From Pseudomonadota bacterium (GTDB lineage: Bacteria > Pseudomonadota > Gammaproteobacteria > Burkholderiales > Ferrovaceae): a stretch of DNA of 51,083 nucleotides. The stretch covers positions 1 through 51,083 of the forward strand of contig JAJZFH010000025.1 of NCBI GenBank assembly GCA_021805445.1. The letters are read 5' to 3'. The stretch's first letter is position 1, and the number at the start of each line of letters is the position of its first letter. Shown piece by piece: positions 9,866-17,611 of the stretch. Below the pieces are notes generated by a model. That model saw nothing but the letters and a program-made list of their open reading frames with translations, had not been told where the DNA came from and did not search any database. Position numbers and translations under genes: made by a program.

Positions 9866-10837
9866 GTGAGTTTTGAACCGATCCGCCTCCTGGCGGCCGA
9901 TGATCTGAAGGCGCTGGACGCGGTCATTCGCCGTCACTTGCACTCTGATGTCGCGCTGGTCCGACAGATTGCCGAATACCTCATCCACAGCGGGGGAAAA
10001 CGCCTGCGTCCCCTCCTGCTGCTGCTCTGTGCCCGGGCCCTGGACTATCAGGGCCATCATCACCACACGCTCGCTGCCGTCGTCGAATTCATCCATACGG
10101 CAACGCTGTTACACGATGATGTCGTCGACAAATCCGATCTGCGCCGCGGGCAAAAAACCGCCAATTCCCTGTTTGGTAACGAGGCCAGTGTGCTGGTGGG
10201 CGATTTCATCTACTCGCGCGCCTTCCAGATGATGGTTTCCGTCAATCAGATGAAGGTCATGGAGGTGCTGGCGGATGCCACCAACGTGATCGCGGAAGGT
10301 GAAGTGTTGCAACTGCTCAACTGTCACGATCCGGAAGTGGATGAATCCCGTTATTTGCAGGTGATCCGTTACAAAACCGCCAAGTTGTTCGAGTCCGCTA
10401 CCCGTTTGGCGGGGATTCTGGCCAATAGCCCCCTGCCCGTCGAGGAACATCTGGCCACCTTCGGCGGAGAATTGGGAACCGCCTTTCAAATCATCGATGA
10501 TGTACTGGATTATTCCGGTCAACTGGAGGATCTGGGCAAGAATCTGGGCGATGATCTGGCCGAAGGAAAAGCCACACTCCCGGTCATTCGAGCCCTCCAA
10601 ACGGCCACCCCCGCCCAGGTCGATCTGCTGAGAAATGCCATCGAACAGGGGGGGGGAGATTCCCTGGACGCCGTCGCCCGTATCGTCCAAGGCAGTGGTG
10701 CGCTGGATTATGCCCGTCAGCGTGCCATGGAATTCAGCCGGTCGGCCCTGGTTCACCTGAATCAGGCTCTCCCCCCCTCCCCCTACCGGGATGCGCTGGA
10801 ACAACTCACCCTGCTGGCTGTCGGGCGCACTCAATGA
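9866..10837 (+). CDS. ispB: Octaprenyl (polyprenyl) diphosphate synthase
   Basis: This trans-prenyltransferase extends farnesyl diphosphate with isopentenyl diphosphate units to make the side chain of ubiquinone. The 323-residue product has the family motifs GGKRLRPLL, the first aspartate-rich motif DDVVD (D84-D88), and the second DDVLDYSG, followed by KNLGDDLAEGKATLP. The start is a GTG; an alternative is not obvious in frame. A gap of 111 bases separates it from recD; I see no convincing promoter there, so it may be read partly from the rec operon. It is not preceded by rplU, the usual divergent neighbour. A strong terminator follows at 10920-10945. Confidence 0.93.
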   Translation: MSFEPIRLLAADDLKALDAVIRRHLHSDVALVRQIAEYLIHSGGKRLRPLLLLLCARALDYQGHHHHTLAAVVEFIHTATLLHDDVVDKSDLRRGQKTANSLFGNEASVLVGDFIYSRAFQMMVSVNQMKVMEVLADATNVIAEGEVLQLLNCHDPEVDESRYLQVIRYKTAKLFESATRLAGILANSPLPVEEHLATFGGELGTAFQIIDDVLDYSGQLEDLGKNLGDDLAEGKATLPVIRALQTATPAQVDLLRNAIEQGGGDSLDAVARIVQGSGALDYARQRAMEFSRSALVHLNQALPPSPYRDALEQLTLLAVGRTQ

Positions 10838-10854
10838 TTTAAGGTGCACTTAAG
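10838..10854 (+). promoter_or_regulatory. PmrA/QseB-like operator (two direct half-sites)
   Basis: Two half-sites TTTAAG and CTTAAG lie five bases apart, giving an 11-base period. This fits the YTTAAK-N5-YTTAAK consensus bound by PmrA/BasR-type regulators exactly. The site overlaps the expected -35 region of a TCTAAT -10 box at 10865-10870. The nearest downstream genes are an OmpR-family regulator of that subfamily and its kinase, so autoregulation is a reasonable inference. The site overlaps the ispB stop codon. Confidence 0.45.
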
Positions 10855-10919
10855 GCAAATAGGGTCTAATCACTCCTGAGTCTGAGACTCCCCTGTGAAT
10901 GGATTCGTTTCCCCTTAAG

Positions 10920-10945
10920 GTGGCCCTCCGGGCCACTTCTTTTTA
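10920..10945 (+). terminator. Rho-independent terminator after ispB
   Basis: A perfect 7-bp GC-rich stem (GTGGCCC / GGGCCAC) with a 3-base loop is followed by TTCTTTTTA. It lies 82 bases after ispB and 55 bases before the response regulator start, so it should separate the two units. It also lies downstream of the PmrA-like promoter region, so a transcript starting near 10877 would meet it before the regulator gene. Confidence 0.8.
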
Positions 10946-10999
10946 TCATGATCGAATCCGGCCGTTTCCTCTAGAATGTCACTTTCTTTGGGATGATTC

Positions 11000-11659
11000 A
11001 TGAGACTTTTACTGGTTGAAGACGATCCTTTGCTGGGTGATGGGTTGCGCGTAGGGCTGCGCCAGGCAGGCTATGCCGTGGATTGGGTGGAAGACGGACA
11101 GACCGCCAAATTTTCCCTGCAATCCGAAAATTATGATCTTGCGGTGCTCGATCTCGGTTTACCCAAAATCCCCGGTCTGGAAGTGTTGAAATGGTTGCGC
11201 GCTCGAGCCATGACGCTCCCCGTTCTGGTTTTGACGGCGCGGGATACCATCCCTGACCGGGTCACCGGACTGGATGCGGGGGCCGATGATTATCTGATCA
11301 AACCCTTTGATCTCGACGAATTGATCGCCCGTCTGCGCGCTCTGTCGCGCCGCGGCAGTGGGTTGGCCCCCCCCCTCCTCACACACAGGGAGATCAGTCT
11401 CGACCCTGCTGCCCATCAGGTATTCAAAAATGAGACGCTGGTGGAACTGTCTGCACGGGAATTTTCCCTTTTACACCAACTCCTGCTCAACATTGGCCGG
11501 GTTCAGACCCGCGATCAACTGGAAAGCCGCCTCTATGGCTGGGGCGAGGAAGTGGAAAGCAATTCCATCGAGGTCCATATTCACCACCTGCGCAAGAAAT
11601 TGGGCAACACATTGATCCGAACCCTGCGCGGCATCGGATATGTCATCGACAAACCCTGA
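11000..11659 (+). CDS. OmpR-family response regulator, QseB/PmrA-like
   Basis: A 219-residue DNA-binding response regulator. The receiver domain (residues 1-115) has the acidic pocket EDD (E7-D9), the phosphoacceptor D51 in VLDLGLP, T79 in LTARD and K101 in LIKPFD. The C-terminal half is a winged helix ending in ESNSIEVHIHHLRKKL and TLRGIGYVI, typical of the QseB/PmrA/TctD branch. It lies 27 bases before the sensor kinase gene, with which it forms a two-component system. Upstream are a PmrA-like box (10838-10854) and a terminator. The input signal cannot be told from sequence; QseB-type and PmrA-type labels are equally possible. Confidence 0.9.
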   Translation: MRLLLVEDDPLLGDGLRVGLRQAGYAVDWVEDGQTAKFSLQSENYDLAVLDLGLPKIPGLEVLKWLRARAMTLPVLVLTARDTIPDRVTGLDAGADDYLIKPFDLDELIARLRALSRRGSGLAPPLLTHREISLDPAAHQVFKNETLVELSAREFSLLHQLLLNIGRVQTRDQLESRLYGWGEEVESNSIEVHIHHLRKKLGNTLIRTLRGIGYVIDKP

Positions 11660-11686
11660 TTCTCCCGAACCCACGCAGCGTATCTC

Positions 11687-13117
11687 ATGAACTCCCTGCG
11701 CCGCCGTCTGCTCCTGTTATTGTTGGGGGCCATGTCCCTCGTCCTGATCGTCGTGGTGTTCTTTGACCACCGCTCGGCACGCCAGGAACTGGACTCCCTC
11801 TTTGATGCTCAAATGGCGGAGTCCGCCCATGTTCTGCTGGGCATCGCCCAACGCACCCTCACCGAACGCATCGAGCATGGGGTCGAAGATGAATCCCCGG
11901 TGACCCATGAATACGAGCAGGCTATGGTCTACCAGGTCTGGAGCCATCAAACCCTGATTTTGCGCTCTGCCACTGCCCCTGCCACCCTGATGGGGGCTTC
12001 GACCCAGCCCGGTTATTCCACGATCACCATCAACACCCATCGTTGGCGTTTACTGGTCCTATCGGACTCTGCCCATGAACTCATGATCCAGATTGCCGAA
12101 CCCATGCGCGGACGGGAACAACTGGCCCGCCAGATCGTCCTCAACATGCTGCTTCCCTCAGTGGCCATTGCCATTCCTCTGGTCCCCCTGATGATCTGGG
12201 CCATGGTCAATACCGGACTGCGCCCCTTGCGTCAATTGCGACGCGAAGTGGTCCAGCGCTCCGCCGACCGTCTGGAGCCCCTGGACTTGCTTTCCATCCC
12301 CCTCGAAGTCAAACCGTTGGCCACAGCCCTCAACGACCTGTTCGGGCGATTGCGCCACTCCATCGAATCAGAACGCCGCTTCACCGCCGATGCCGCCCAC
12401 GAATTACGCACGCCGCTGGCGGCTCTGCGCACCCAGGCTCAGGTCGCCCTTCGTTCCCTCATGGAAGAGGACCGCCAGCACGCCCTGCATCAGGTCCAGC
12501 AAGGGATAGAACGGGCCACCCACCTGATCGAGCAACTCCTCACCCTGGCACGCATCGACCCGGAAGAAGCAGGGGTGCGTCATGATTTGATACTGATTCA
12601 CCCGCTGGCGGCAGAGTCTCTGGCTTTTTTGGCGGGTCAGGCCGAGTTGAAAAAAATAAAACTCCTCCTCGAGGGCGAGACCGCTCTGCGCGTCCTGGGC
12701 CAAAGCGGCCATCTGAGCATCCTGCTGCGCAATCTGGTGGACAATGCCATCCGCTACAGCCCTCCGCACAGCACGGTGGTTTTACGGTTATCAGAAAATG
12801 CCGCCCATGAAGTTCAACTGGAGGTCACGGACGACGGGCCGGGAATCCCCGCCGAGGAAATGCAGCGGGTCATGGAGAGGTTCTATCGCCTGCCCGGCAG
12901 CGGCCAGCAGGGGAGCGGATTGGGTTTATCCATCGTGCAACGGATTGCAGAACACCACCGGGCCCGTCTGAGTCTGGCGGCGGCCTCACCCCAGGGGGGG
13001 CTCCGGGTCACGGTGATTTTTCCATCCACCCCCCTCCTTCATTCTCCGTCCTCCCCCATATCCCCGCCGAGTATGGTAGCGATGGTGGAACGGGAGAAAC
13101 CACGATTGGCCAGATAA
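11687..13117 (+). CDS. Sensor histidine kinase, QseC-like
   Basis: The 476-residue partner of the preceding regulator is an inner-membrane kinase. Membrane segments are seen at about residues 7-26 and 148-175, enclosing a periplasmic sensor region of about 120 residues. A HAMP-like linker follows, then HisKA with H238 in AAHELRTPLAALR, and an HATPase domain with N box LVDNAIRYS, G1 box DDGPGIP and G2 box GSGLGLSIVQ. The last 25 or so residues ([10 protein letters not shown] and beyond) are of low complexity. The final 79 bases overlap the 3' end of recX on the other strand, and no terminator follows. Confidence 0.9.
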   Translation: MNSLRRRLLLLLLGAMSLVLIVVVFFDHRSARQELDSLFDAQMAESAHVLLGIAQRTLTERIEHGVEDESPVTHEYEQAMVYQVWSHQTLILRSATAPATLMGASTQPGYSTITINTHRWRLLVLSDSAHELMIQIAEPMRGREQLARQIVLNMLLPSVAIAIPLVPLMIWAMVNTGLRPLRQLRREVVQRSADRLEPLDLLSIPLEVKPLATALNDLFGRLRHSIESERRFTADAAHELRTPLAALRTQAQVALRSLMEEDRQHALHQVQQGIERATHLIEQLLTLARIDPEEAGVRHDLILIHPLAAESLAFLAGQAELKKIKLLLEGETALRVLGQSGHLSILLRNLVDNAIRYSPPHSTVVLRLSENAAHEVQLEVTDDGPGIPAEEMQRVMERFYRLPGSGQQGSGLGLSIVQRIAEHHRARLSLAAASPQGGLRVTVIFPSTPLLHSPSSPISPPSMVAMVEREKPRLAR

Positions 13118-13485
13118 CGCATTTGGCGGACCCGATCTTCTCCCGTCGCGGGTAACTGGCTGAATTTCCGTGCCCATACTGCGCGTGCCCCCTGTAGTTC
13201 ACGGGCGCGGGCCACCTCGAGCAGGGACAGGGCAATGGCCGCAGGAACCCCTTGTTGCTGAAAATCCTGGCGCAGACGCAGCACCCCATGGCGCTCTGCA
13301 TGTTTACGTAGCAAAGCCTCCGCCGCCCGCCGATCCGACAAATACCCCTGGCCCTCCAACTGGTCCAGCAACGCCTCCAGACCCACACACGCGGCGGTTT
13401 CCTGCTTCAGACGCAGTGCCAGTCCATGCCGGGTATATTCGCGCCGCGCCAGGAGACGCAGGGCTCGTTCGTACAACGTTGTCAC
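13039..13485 (-). CDS. recX: Regulatory protein RecX
   Basis: RecX binds RecA filaments and limits their activity. The 148-residue product has the three-helix repeat pattern of the family: [20 protein letters not shown] at the start, then [16 protein letters not shown], and near the end [17 protein letters not shown]. The start is a GTG sharing the GTGA with the recA stop, so recX is translationally coupled to recA, as in many proteobacteria. Its 3' end is buried in the oppositely oriented kinase gene (79-base overlap). Confidence 0.9.
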   Translation of the reverse strand: MTTLYERALRLLARREYTRHGLALRLKQETAACVGLEALLDQLEGQGYLSDRRAAEALLRKHAERHGVLRLRQDFQQQGVPAAIALSLLEVARARELQGARAVWARKFSQLPATGEDRVRQMRYLANRGFSRSTIATILGGDMGEDGE

Positions 13486-14501
13486 TCTTCCTCAATTTTC
13501 CCCACGGGCATTTCCAACCCACTGGCAGAACGGATACGGTCCTCGATTTCCTGGGCCAGCGCAGGGTGCTCGCGCAGGTATAGGCGCGTATTGTCCTTGC
13601 CTTGCCCGATCTTCTCGCCTTGATAGGCATACCAGGACCCGGATTTTTCGATCACCTTGGCCACGACCCCCAATTCGATGATTTCTCCCTCCCGCGAAAT
13701 CCCTTCCCCATACAGGATGTCGAAATCTGCCACTTTGAAAGGAGGGGCCACCTTGTTCTTGACCACCTTGACACGCGTTTCGCTGCCAATGATCTCATCC
13801 CCCCTCTTGATGGAGCCCACGCGCCGGATATCCAGCCGTACGGACGCATAAAACTTGAGCGCATTTCCCCCCGTGGTGGTTTCCGGATTGCCAAACATGA
13901 CGCCGATCTTGAGACGGATCTGGTTGATGAAGACGACCATGGAATTGGACCTTTTGATATTACCGGTCAACTTGCGCAATGCCTGGGACATGAGACGGGC
14001 ATGCAGACCCACATGGGAATCGCCCATCTCGCCTTCGATTTCCGCACGCGGGGTCAAAGCGGCGACCGAATCCACCACCACGATATCCACGGATCCGGAA
14101 CGCACGAGCATATCTGCGATTTCGAGGGCCTGTTCCCCAGTATCAGGCTGGGAAATGAGCAGATCGGCCACATTGACCCCCAACTTCTGGGCATAGACCG
14201 GATCCAGGGCATGCTCGGCATCGATAAATGCAGCCACTCCCCCTTTTTTCTGCATTTCGGCAATGACCTGCAGGGTCAACGTGGTTTTACCCGAGGATTC
14301 GGGCCCGTAAATCTCCACGATCCGGCCCCGTGGCAAGCCCCCGACTCCCAAGGCCATATCGAGCCCGAGAGAGCCGGTGGAAATCACTTCTATGTCATTT
14401 TCGACGCCCCCTGCCCCCAGGCGCATCACAGCCCCCTTGCCGAACTGCTTTTCGATCTGGGATAACGCAGCGGCCAACGCTTTGCTCTTATGCTCTTCCA
14501 T
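13482..14501 (-). CDS. recA: Recombinase RecA
   Basis: RecA forms ATP-dependent filaments on single-stranded DNA, drives strand exchange and triggers LexA self-cleavage. The 339-residue protein carries Walker A GPESSGKT (residues 66-73), the MAW-type signature of the core, loop L1 [20 protein letters not shown], and loop L2 [20 protein letters not shown]. The acidic C-terminal tail is short (VGKIEEE). A LexA-type operator overlapping a strong promoter lies about 110 bases upstream, so it can be expressed apart from the genes before it. recX follows with a 4-base overlap. Confidence 0.98.
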   Translation of the reverse strand: MEEHKSKALAAALSQIEKQFGKGAVMRLGAGGVENDIEVISTGSLGLDMALGVGGLPRGRIVEIYGPESSGKTTLTLQVIAEMQKKGGVAAFIDAEHALDPVYAQKLGVNVADLLISQPDTGEQALEIADMLVRSGSVDIVVVDSVAALTPRAEIEGEMGDSHVGLHARLMSQALRKLTGNIKRSNSMVVFINQIRLKIGVMFGNPETTTGGNALKFYASVRLDIRRVGSIKRGDEIIGSETRVKVVKNKVAPPFKVADFDILYGEGISREGEIIELGVVAKVIEKSGSWYAYQGEKIGQGKDNTRLYLREHPALAQEIEDRIRSASGLEMPVGKIEEE

Positions 14502-14613
14502 GCATCTTCCTCACTCTGTCATGATGTCCAAGCACTCACTCTAGGCGCATTCCCGGACGATATTCCGTGCAACAAACGGATTCTGTGACGTTCATTCCAC
14601 ACAGGGCCAAAGA

Positions 14614-14646
14614 CTGTAATTATATACAGTTACCCCCGGTCGTCAA
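14614..14646 (-). promoter_or_regulatory. recA promoter with LexA (SOS) box
   Basis: Read on the minus strand, TTGACG (14646-14641) and TATAAT (14624-14619) are 16 bases apart, a near-ideal sigma-70 promoter. The palindrome CTGT-N8-ACAG (14614-14629), with an AT-only spacer, overlaps the -10 box completely. This is the classical LexA operator. It lies about 113 bases upstream of recA and just after the end of pncC, giving DNA-damage control to recA-recX. Confidence 0.88.
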
Positions 14647-14660
14647 GGGGTTTCCACCGT

Positions 14661-15209
14661 TCACGCGAGCGCTGGTTTGCTCGCCCAGTCCCATACGCCC
14701 AGCAAACCCTGGGTGATCGCTGCGGCACGAATGGCGCGCCGGTCCCCAGGAAACCAGAAAGTATCCGTCCGAACCCCTCCCTGCCGTTCCCCCCAGGCCA
14801 GACAAACGGTTCCAACGGGTTTATGCACCGTTCCCCCCCCCGGTCCGGCCACGCCGCTCACGGCCACCACAATGTCCGCGCGGCTGAATTTCAGGGCGCC
14901 TTCCACCATGGCGCAAACCACCGGTTCACTGACCGCGCCAAAGGCTTCGATGAGTGTCTCGGGCACCCCGAGCAAGGTGACCTTGCTCTGGTTACTGTAG
15001 GTCACCCAGGCGCGGTCGAACCAGTGGGAACACCCTGGAATTTCCGTGACCAGAGCAGCCATCCCTCCACCGGTGCAAGACTCGGCCGTGGCCAGGGTCC
15101 AGCCGCGTTGACTCAGGGCCTCTCCCACCTGTTGAGCCAGAGCCAGATCCTTGTCTGCCTCTCCCCGAAGCGCACCCGTCATCTCGAAATCCCGTTCACC
15201 AGTGCCCAT
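14661..15209 (-). CDS. pncC: Nicotinamide-nucleotide amidohydrolase (CinA C-terminal family)
   Basis: PncC deamidates nicotinamide mononucleotide to nicotinate mononucleotide, recycling NAD. The protein shows the family signature TAESCTGGGMAALV, then WVTYSNQSKVTLLGV, GAVSEPVVCAM, and SGVAGPGGGTVHKPVGTV. It is the stand-alone CinA C-terminal domain without the N-terminal MoaB-like half. I chose ATG 15209 (182 residues) because GGGGAGGG lies 6 bases before it; ATG 15182 (173 residues) is possible and closer to E. coli length. It overlaps pgpA by 14 bases. The pncC-recA neighbourhood is widespread in bacteria. Confidence 0.88.
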   Translation of the reverse strand: MGTGERDFEMTGALRGEADKDLALAQQVGEALSQRGWTLATAESCTGGGMAALVTEIPGCSHWFDRAWVTYSNQSKVTLLGVPETLIEAFGAVSEPVVCAMVEGALKFSRADIVVAVSGVAGPGGGTVHKPVGTVCLAWGERQGGVRTDTFWFPGDRRAIRAAAITQGLLGVWDWASKPALA

Positions 15210-15684
15210 GCCATACCCTCCCCACATGCCAGAGTATCCACATCACCAAAATGGCCGCCAGGGCATCGTCCAGCATGATGCCCAGCCCCCCCTTGATCCG
15301 TCGATCGACCCAACCAATCGGAAAAGGCTTCCAGATATCGAACAAACGGAACAACCCAAACCCCAGCAGCCACCCAAGCCCCGTGGACGGGGCCAGCAGG
15401 AGTACGCCGGCGCAGGCCACCACCTCATCCCAGACCACCGCCTTGGGGTCCTCATCTTCCAGCGCCCGCGCCGTTGCACCGCAGGCCCATACACCGAATG
15501 CGAACAAGCCCGCCAGCAGCGCCCATTGTACGCCCCAGGGCAAGAGACGCAGCAAAAAAAAGAGCGGGAAACCGAGCAAACTGCCCACCGTTCCCGGTGC
15601 CCAGGGCGATAACCCCGCCCCTCCGCCCAAGGCCACCCAGTGGAGTGGACTCTCCCTCATGAAACTGGCCGTGGCACGCCTCAT
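15196..15684 (-). CDS. pgpA: Phosphatidylglycerophosphatase A
   Basis: PgpA removes phosphate from phosphatidylglycerophosphate to give phosphatidylglycerol, at the inner membrane. The 162-residue product has the family opening GLSPWAPGTVGSLLG, two or three hydrophobic segments, and the conserved acidic motifs VVWDEVVA, FRLFDIWKPFPI and GGLGIMLDDALAAI. The start ATG shares ATGA with the thiL stop. The thiL-pgpA pair is conserved across proteobacteria. Confidence 0.92.
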   Translation of the reverse strand: MRRATASFMRESPLHWVALGGGAGLSPWAPGTVGSLLGFPLFFLLRLLPWGVQWALLAGLFAFGVWACGATARALEDEDPKAVVWDEVVACAGVLLLAPSTGLGWLLGFGLFRLFDIWKPFPIGWVDRRIKGGLGIMLDDALAAILVMWILWHVGRVWHGHW

Positions 15685-16655
15685 GACGCCTCTGCAAAAT
15701 GATCATATCCCCGCCAGGAGACCGCTACGACCAGCCCCGCCTCATCCTGCACACAACGTTCGTCCGGGGCGGCGGTCACTCGTCCGATGCGGGTCAGGGC
15801 AACCTTCCCGCCGCGCCCCAGCGCCTCCAGTTCGGAACGCCGGACAGAGGGTGCAGTGAAACATAATTCGTAGTCTTCCCCCCCCTGCAACACCCGGCGC
15901 TGCCAGTCCGAATCAGTGGGCCCTGACGGCTGAGCCGCAGACGCCGGTATACGTGCCATCTCCAGTTGGGCGCCCACTCCGGAGGCGGTTAAAAGATGCC
16001 CCAGATCGGCCAGCAAGCCATCGGAAATATCGATGGCGGCGCTGGCCAACGCGCGTAAGGATTGCCCCAGGGCGACCCGTGGGGTAGGGCATTCAAAGCG
16101 TTCCAGGGCAAAATCACGGGCCGCGGGCGCAAGATCCGGGCAGCGTCCCAGACGCCAGTCCAAACCCAGAGCCGCATCTCCCAAGGTACCCGACACCCAG
16201 ATATCCTCTCCCGCATGGGCACCGCTGCGCCGCAACGCTTGACCCTCAGGGACTTCACCGATGATCGTCACCGCCAGGGCAAGAGGCCCCGCCGTGGTAT
16301 CCCCGCCCACCCAGTCCACGTCATGGGCCTCCAAAGCCTCTCGAAAACCCTGGCTGAACGCTGCCACCCAGGATTCCTGAAGGGGAAGCGGCAGGGTCAA
16401 CCCCAGCAAGACCCAGCGCGGCGTCGCCCCCATGGCGGCCATGTCCGACAGGTTCGCGGCGGCGGCTTTTTGCCCCAGGCGGTGGGGGTCCATATCTGGA
16501 AAAAAGTGCTGGCCGCCCACCAACAGGTCCGTGGACAGTGCCAATTCATGGGCCGTCCGCGGTACGATCAAGGCGGCATCATCCCCACCCGCCAACAACG
16601 TATGCCGGGTAGGGGGATGGAAATAACGCCGGATCAGCGCAAACTCGCCCGTCAT
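15681..16655 (-). CDS. thiL: Thiamine-monophosphate kinase
   Basis: ThiL phosphorylates thiamine monophosphate to thiamine pyrophosphate, the last step of cofactor synthesis. The 324-residue protein shows the PurM-like fold motifs GDDAALI, LALSTDLLVGGQHF, NLSDMAAMGATPRWVLLGL, and VGGDTTAGPLALAVTIIG, with the substrate-side AAIDISDGLLADLGHL. It begins 18 bases after nusB and overlaps pgpA by 4 bases, within the long minus-strand operon. Confidence 0.94.
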   Translation of the reverse strand: MTGEFALIRRYFHPPTRHTLLAGGDDAALIVPRTAHELALSTDLLVGGQHFFPDMDPHRLGQKAAAANLSDMAAMGATPRWVLLGLTLPLPLQESWVAAFSQGFREALEAHDVDWVGGDTTAGPLALAVTIIGEVPEGQALRRSGAHAGEDIWVSGTLGDAALGLDWRLGRCPDLAPAARDFALERFECPTPRVALGQSLRALASAAIDISDGLLADLGHLLTASGVGAQLEMARIPASAAQPSGPTDSDWQRRVLQGGEDYELCFTAPSVRRSELEALGRGGKVALTRIGRVTAAPDERCVQDEAGLVVAVSWRGYDHFAEAS

Positions 16656-16673
16656 CTCGTCACACGCAGTCTC

Positions 16674-17120
16674 TCAGGAAATTTTTTGACGCGCCACCGG
16701 ACGCTGACGTTCTTCCGGGCGTTCCCGCGTTACCAGACGGTCCAGCACGCCGTTGATGTATTTATGTCCGTCCGTGCCCCCAAAACGTTTGGCCAAATCG
16801 ATGGCCTCATTCAAAATGACGCGAAAAGGCGTTTCAGGAAAATGGGCCAGTTCATAACTGGCCAGCCACAGAATGGCGCGCTCCACCGGACTGACCTGCG
16901 TCAAGGGACGGTCGATCAGCAGACTCAACCGCTGATCCAGGGATTCCCGCTCCGTCATCACCCCTTCCAGCAACTGTTCGAGAAACCCCCGATCCGCACG
17001 CATGAAGTGTGGCTGAGTGGCGAGATGATCGATGATGGCCGCCCGGCCAGAGTCTGCCAGTTGCCACTCATAGAGCCCCTGCACCACCAGCTCGCGCGCC
17101 TGGCGGCGCGCCGATTTCAT
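16674..17120 (-). CDS. nusB: Transcription antitermination factor NusB
   Basis: NusB with NusE (S10) binds boxA RNA during rRNA transcription antitermination. The 148-residue all-helical protein opens with SARRQARELVVQGLYEWQ and contains VSPVERAILWLASYEL and PFRVILNEAIDLAKRFGG, followed by HKYINGVLDRLV, all hallmarks of the family. The start overlaps the ribH stop as ATGA, a conserved arrangement. Confidence 0.95.
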   Translation of the reverse strand: MKSARRQARELVVQGLYEWQLADSGRAAIIDHLATQPHFMRADRGFLEQLLEGVMTERESLDQRLSLLIDRPLTQVSPVERAILWLASYELAHFPETPFRVILNEAIDLAKRFGGTDGHKYINGVLDRLVTRERPEERQRPVARQKIS

Positions 17121-17611
17121 AGTTCCCCCCGCCGGATTTCTTCGAGCAGGCGCACCATTTCGATCGCCGCCAGGGCGCAGTCCTGTCCCTTATGCTCGGC
17201 CCGGGCAAAAGCCTGTGCGTCGTTTTCCGTGGTCAGTACCCCATTGGCAATGGGAACCCCCGTTGCCAATTGTACCGCCGTGATCCCGGCTGCCGATTCA
17301 TCCGCCACGATCTTGAAATGATAGGTGTCCCCGCGTACCACGCAACCCAAGGCAATCAATGCCTGGAAGCGCCCGGTTTCTGCCAGGACCTTGAGAGTCA
17401 GGGGCAGTTCCAGAGCACCGGGCACACGCAATACCGGAATATCTTCTTCGGCCACGCCACGCTCCATCAGCGCCCTGCCTGTCGCCGCCAGCAGTTGCTC
17501 GCCAATCGCCTCGTTGAAGCGGGCCAATACGATGGCAATGCGCAACCCCTTGCCATCACAGGCGATATCCGCCATGCTGGTGTTCCAGGGTCTATTCCTC
17601 GGGTGTGACAT
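17117..17611 (-). CDS. ribH: 6,7-dimethyl-8-ribityllumazine synthase
   Basis: RibH condenses 5-amino-6-ribitylaminouracil with dihydroxybutanone phosphate, the penultimate step of riboflavin synthesis. Motifs are LRIAIVLARFNEAIGEQLL, VLRVPGALELPLTLK, ALGCVVRGDTYHFKIVADESA and VPIANGVLTTENDAQAFAR. I chose ATG 17611 (164 residues) because GGAG lies 10 bases before it. ATG 17575 lacks a close ribosome binding site, and 17632 is further into ribB. The start lies inside the 3' end of the ribB gene (20-base overlap). Confidence 0.93.
   Translation of the reverse strand: MSHPRNRPWNTSMADIACDGKGLRIAIVLARFNEAIGEQLLAATGRALMERGVAEEDIPVLRVPGALELPLTLKVLAETGRFQALIALGCVVRGDTYHFKIVADESAAGITAVQLATGVPIANGVLTTENDAQAFARAEHKGQDCALAAIEMVRLLEEIRRGEL

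Noticed and set aside
10914-10919. Third CTTAAG near the terminator
   Set aside because: A single half-site with no partner at 11 bases; probably chance or part of the terminator flank.
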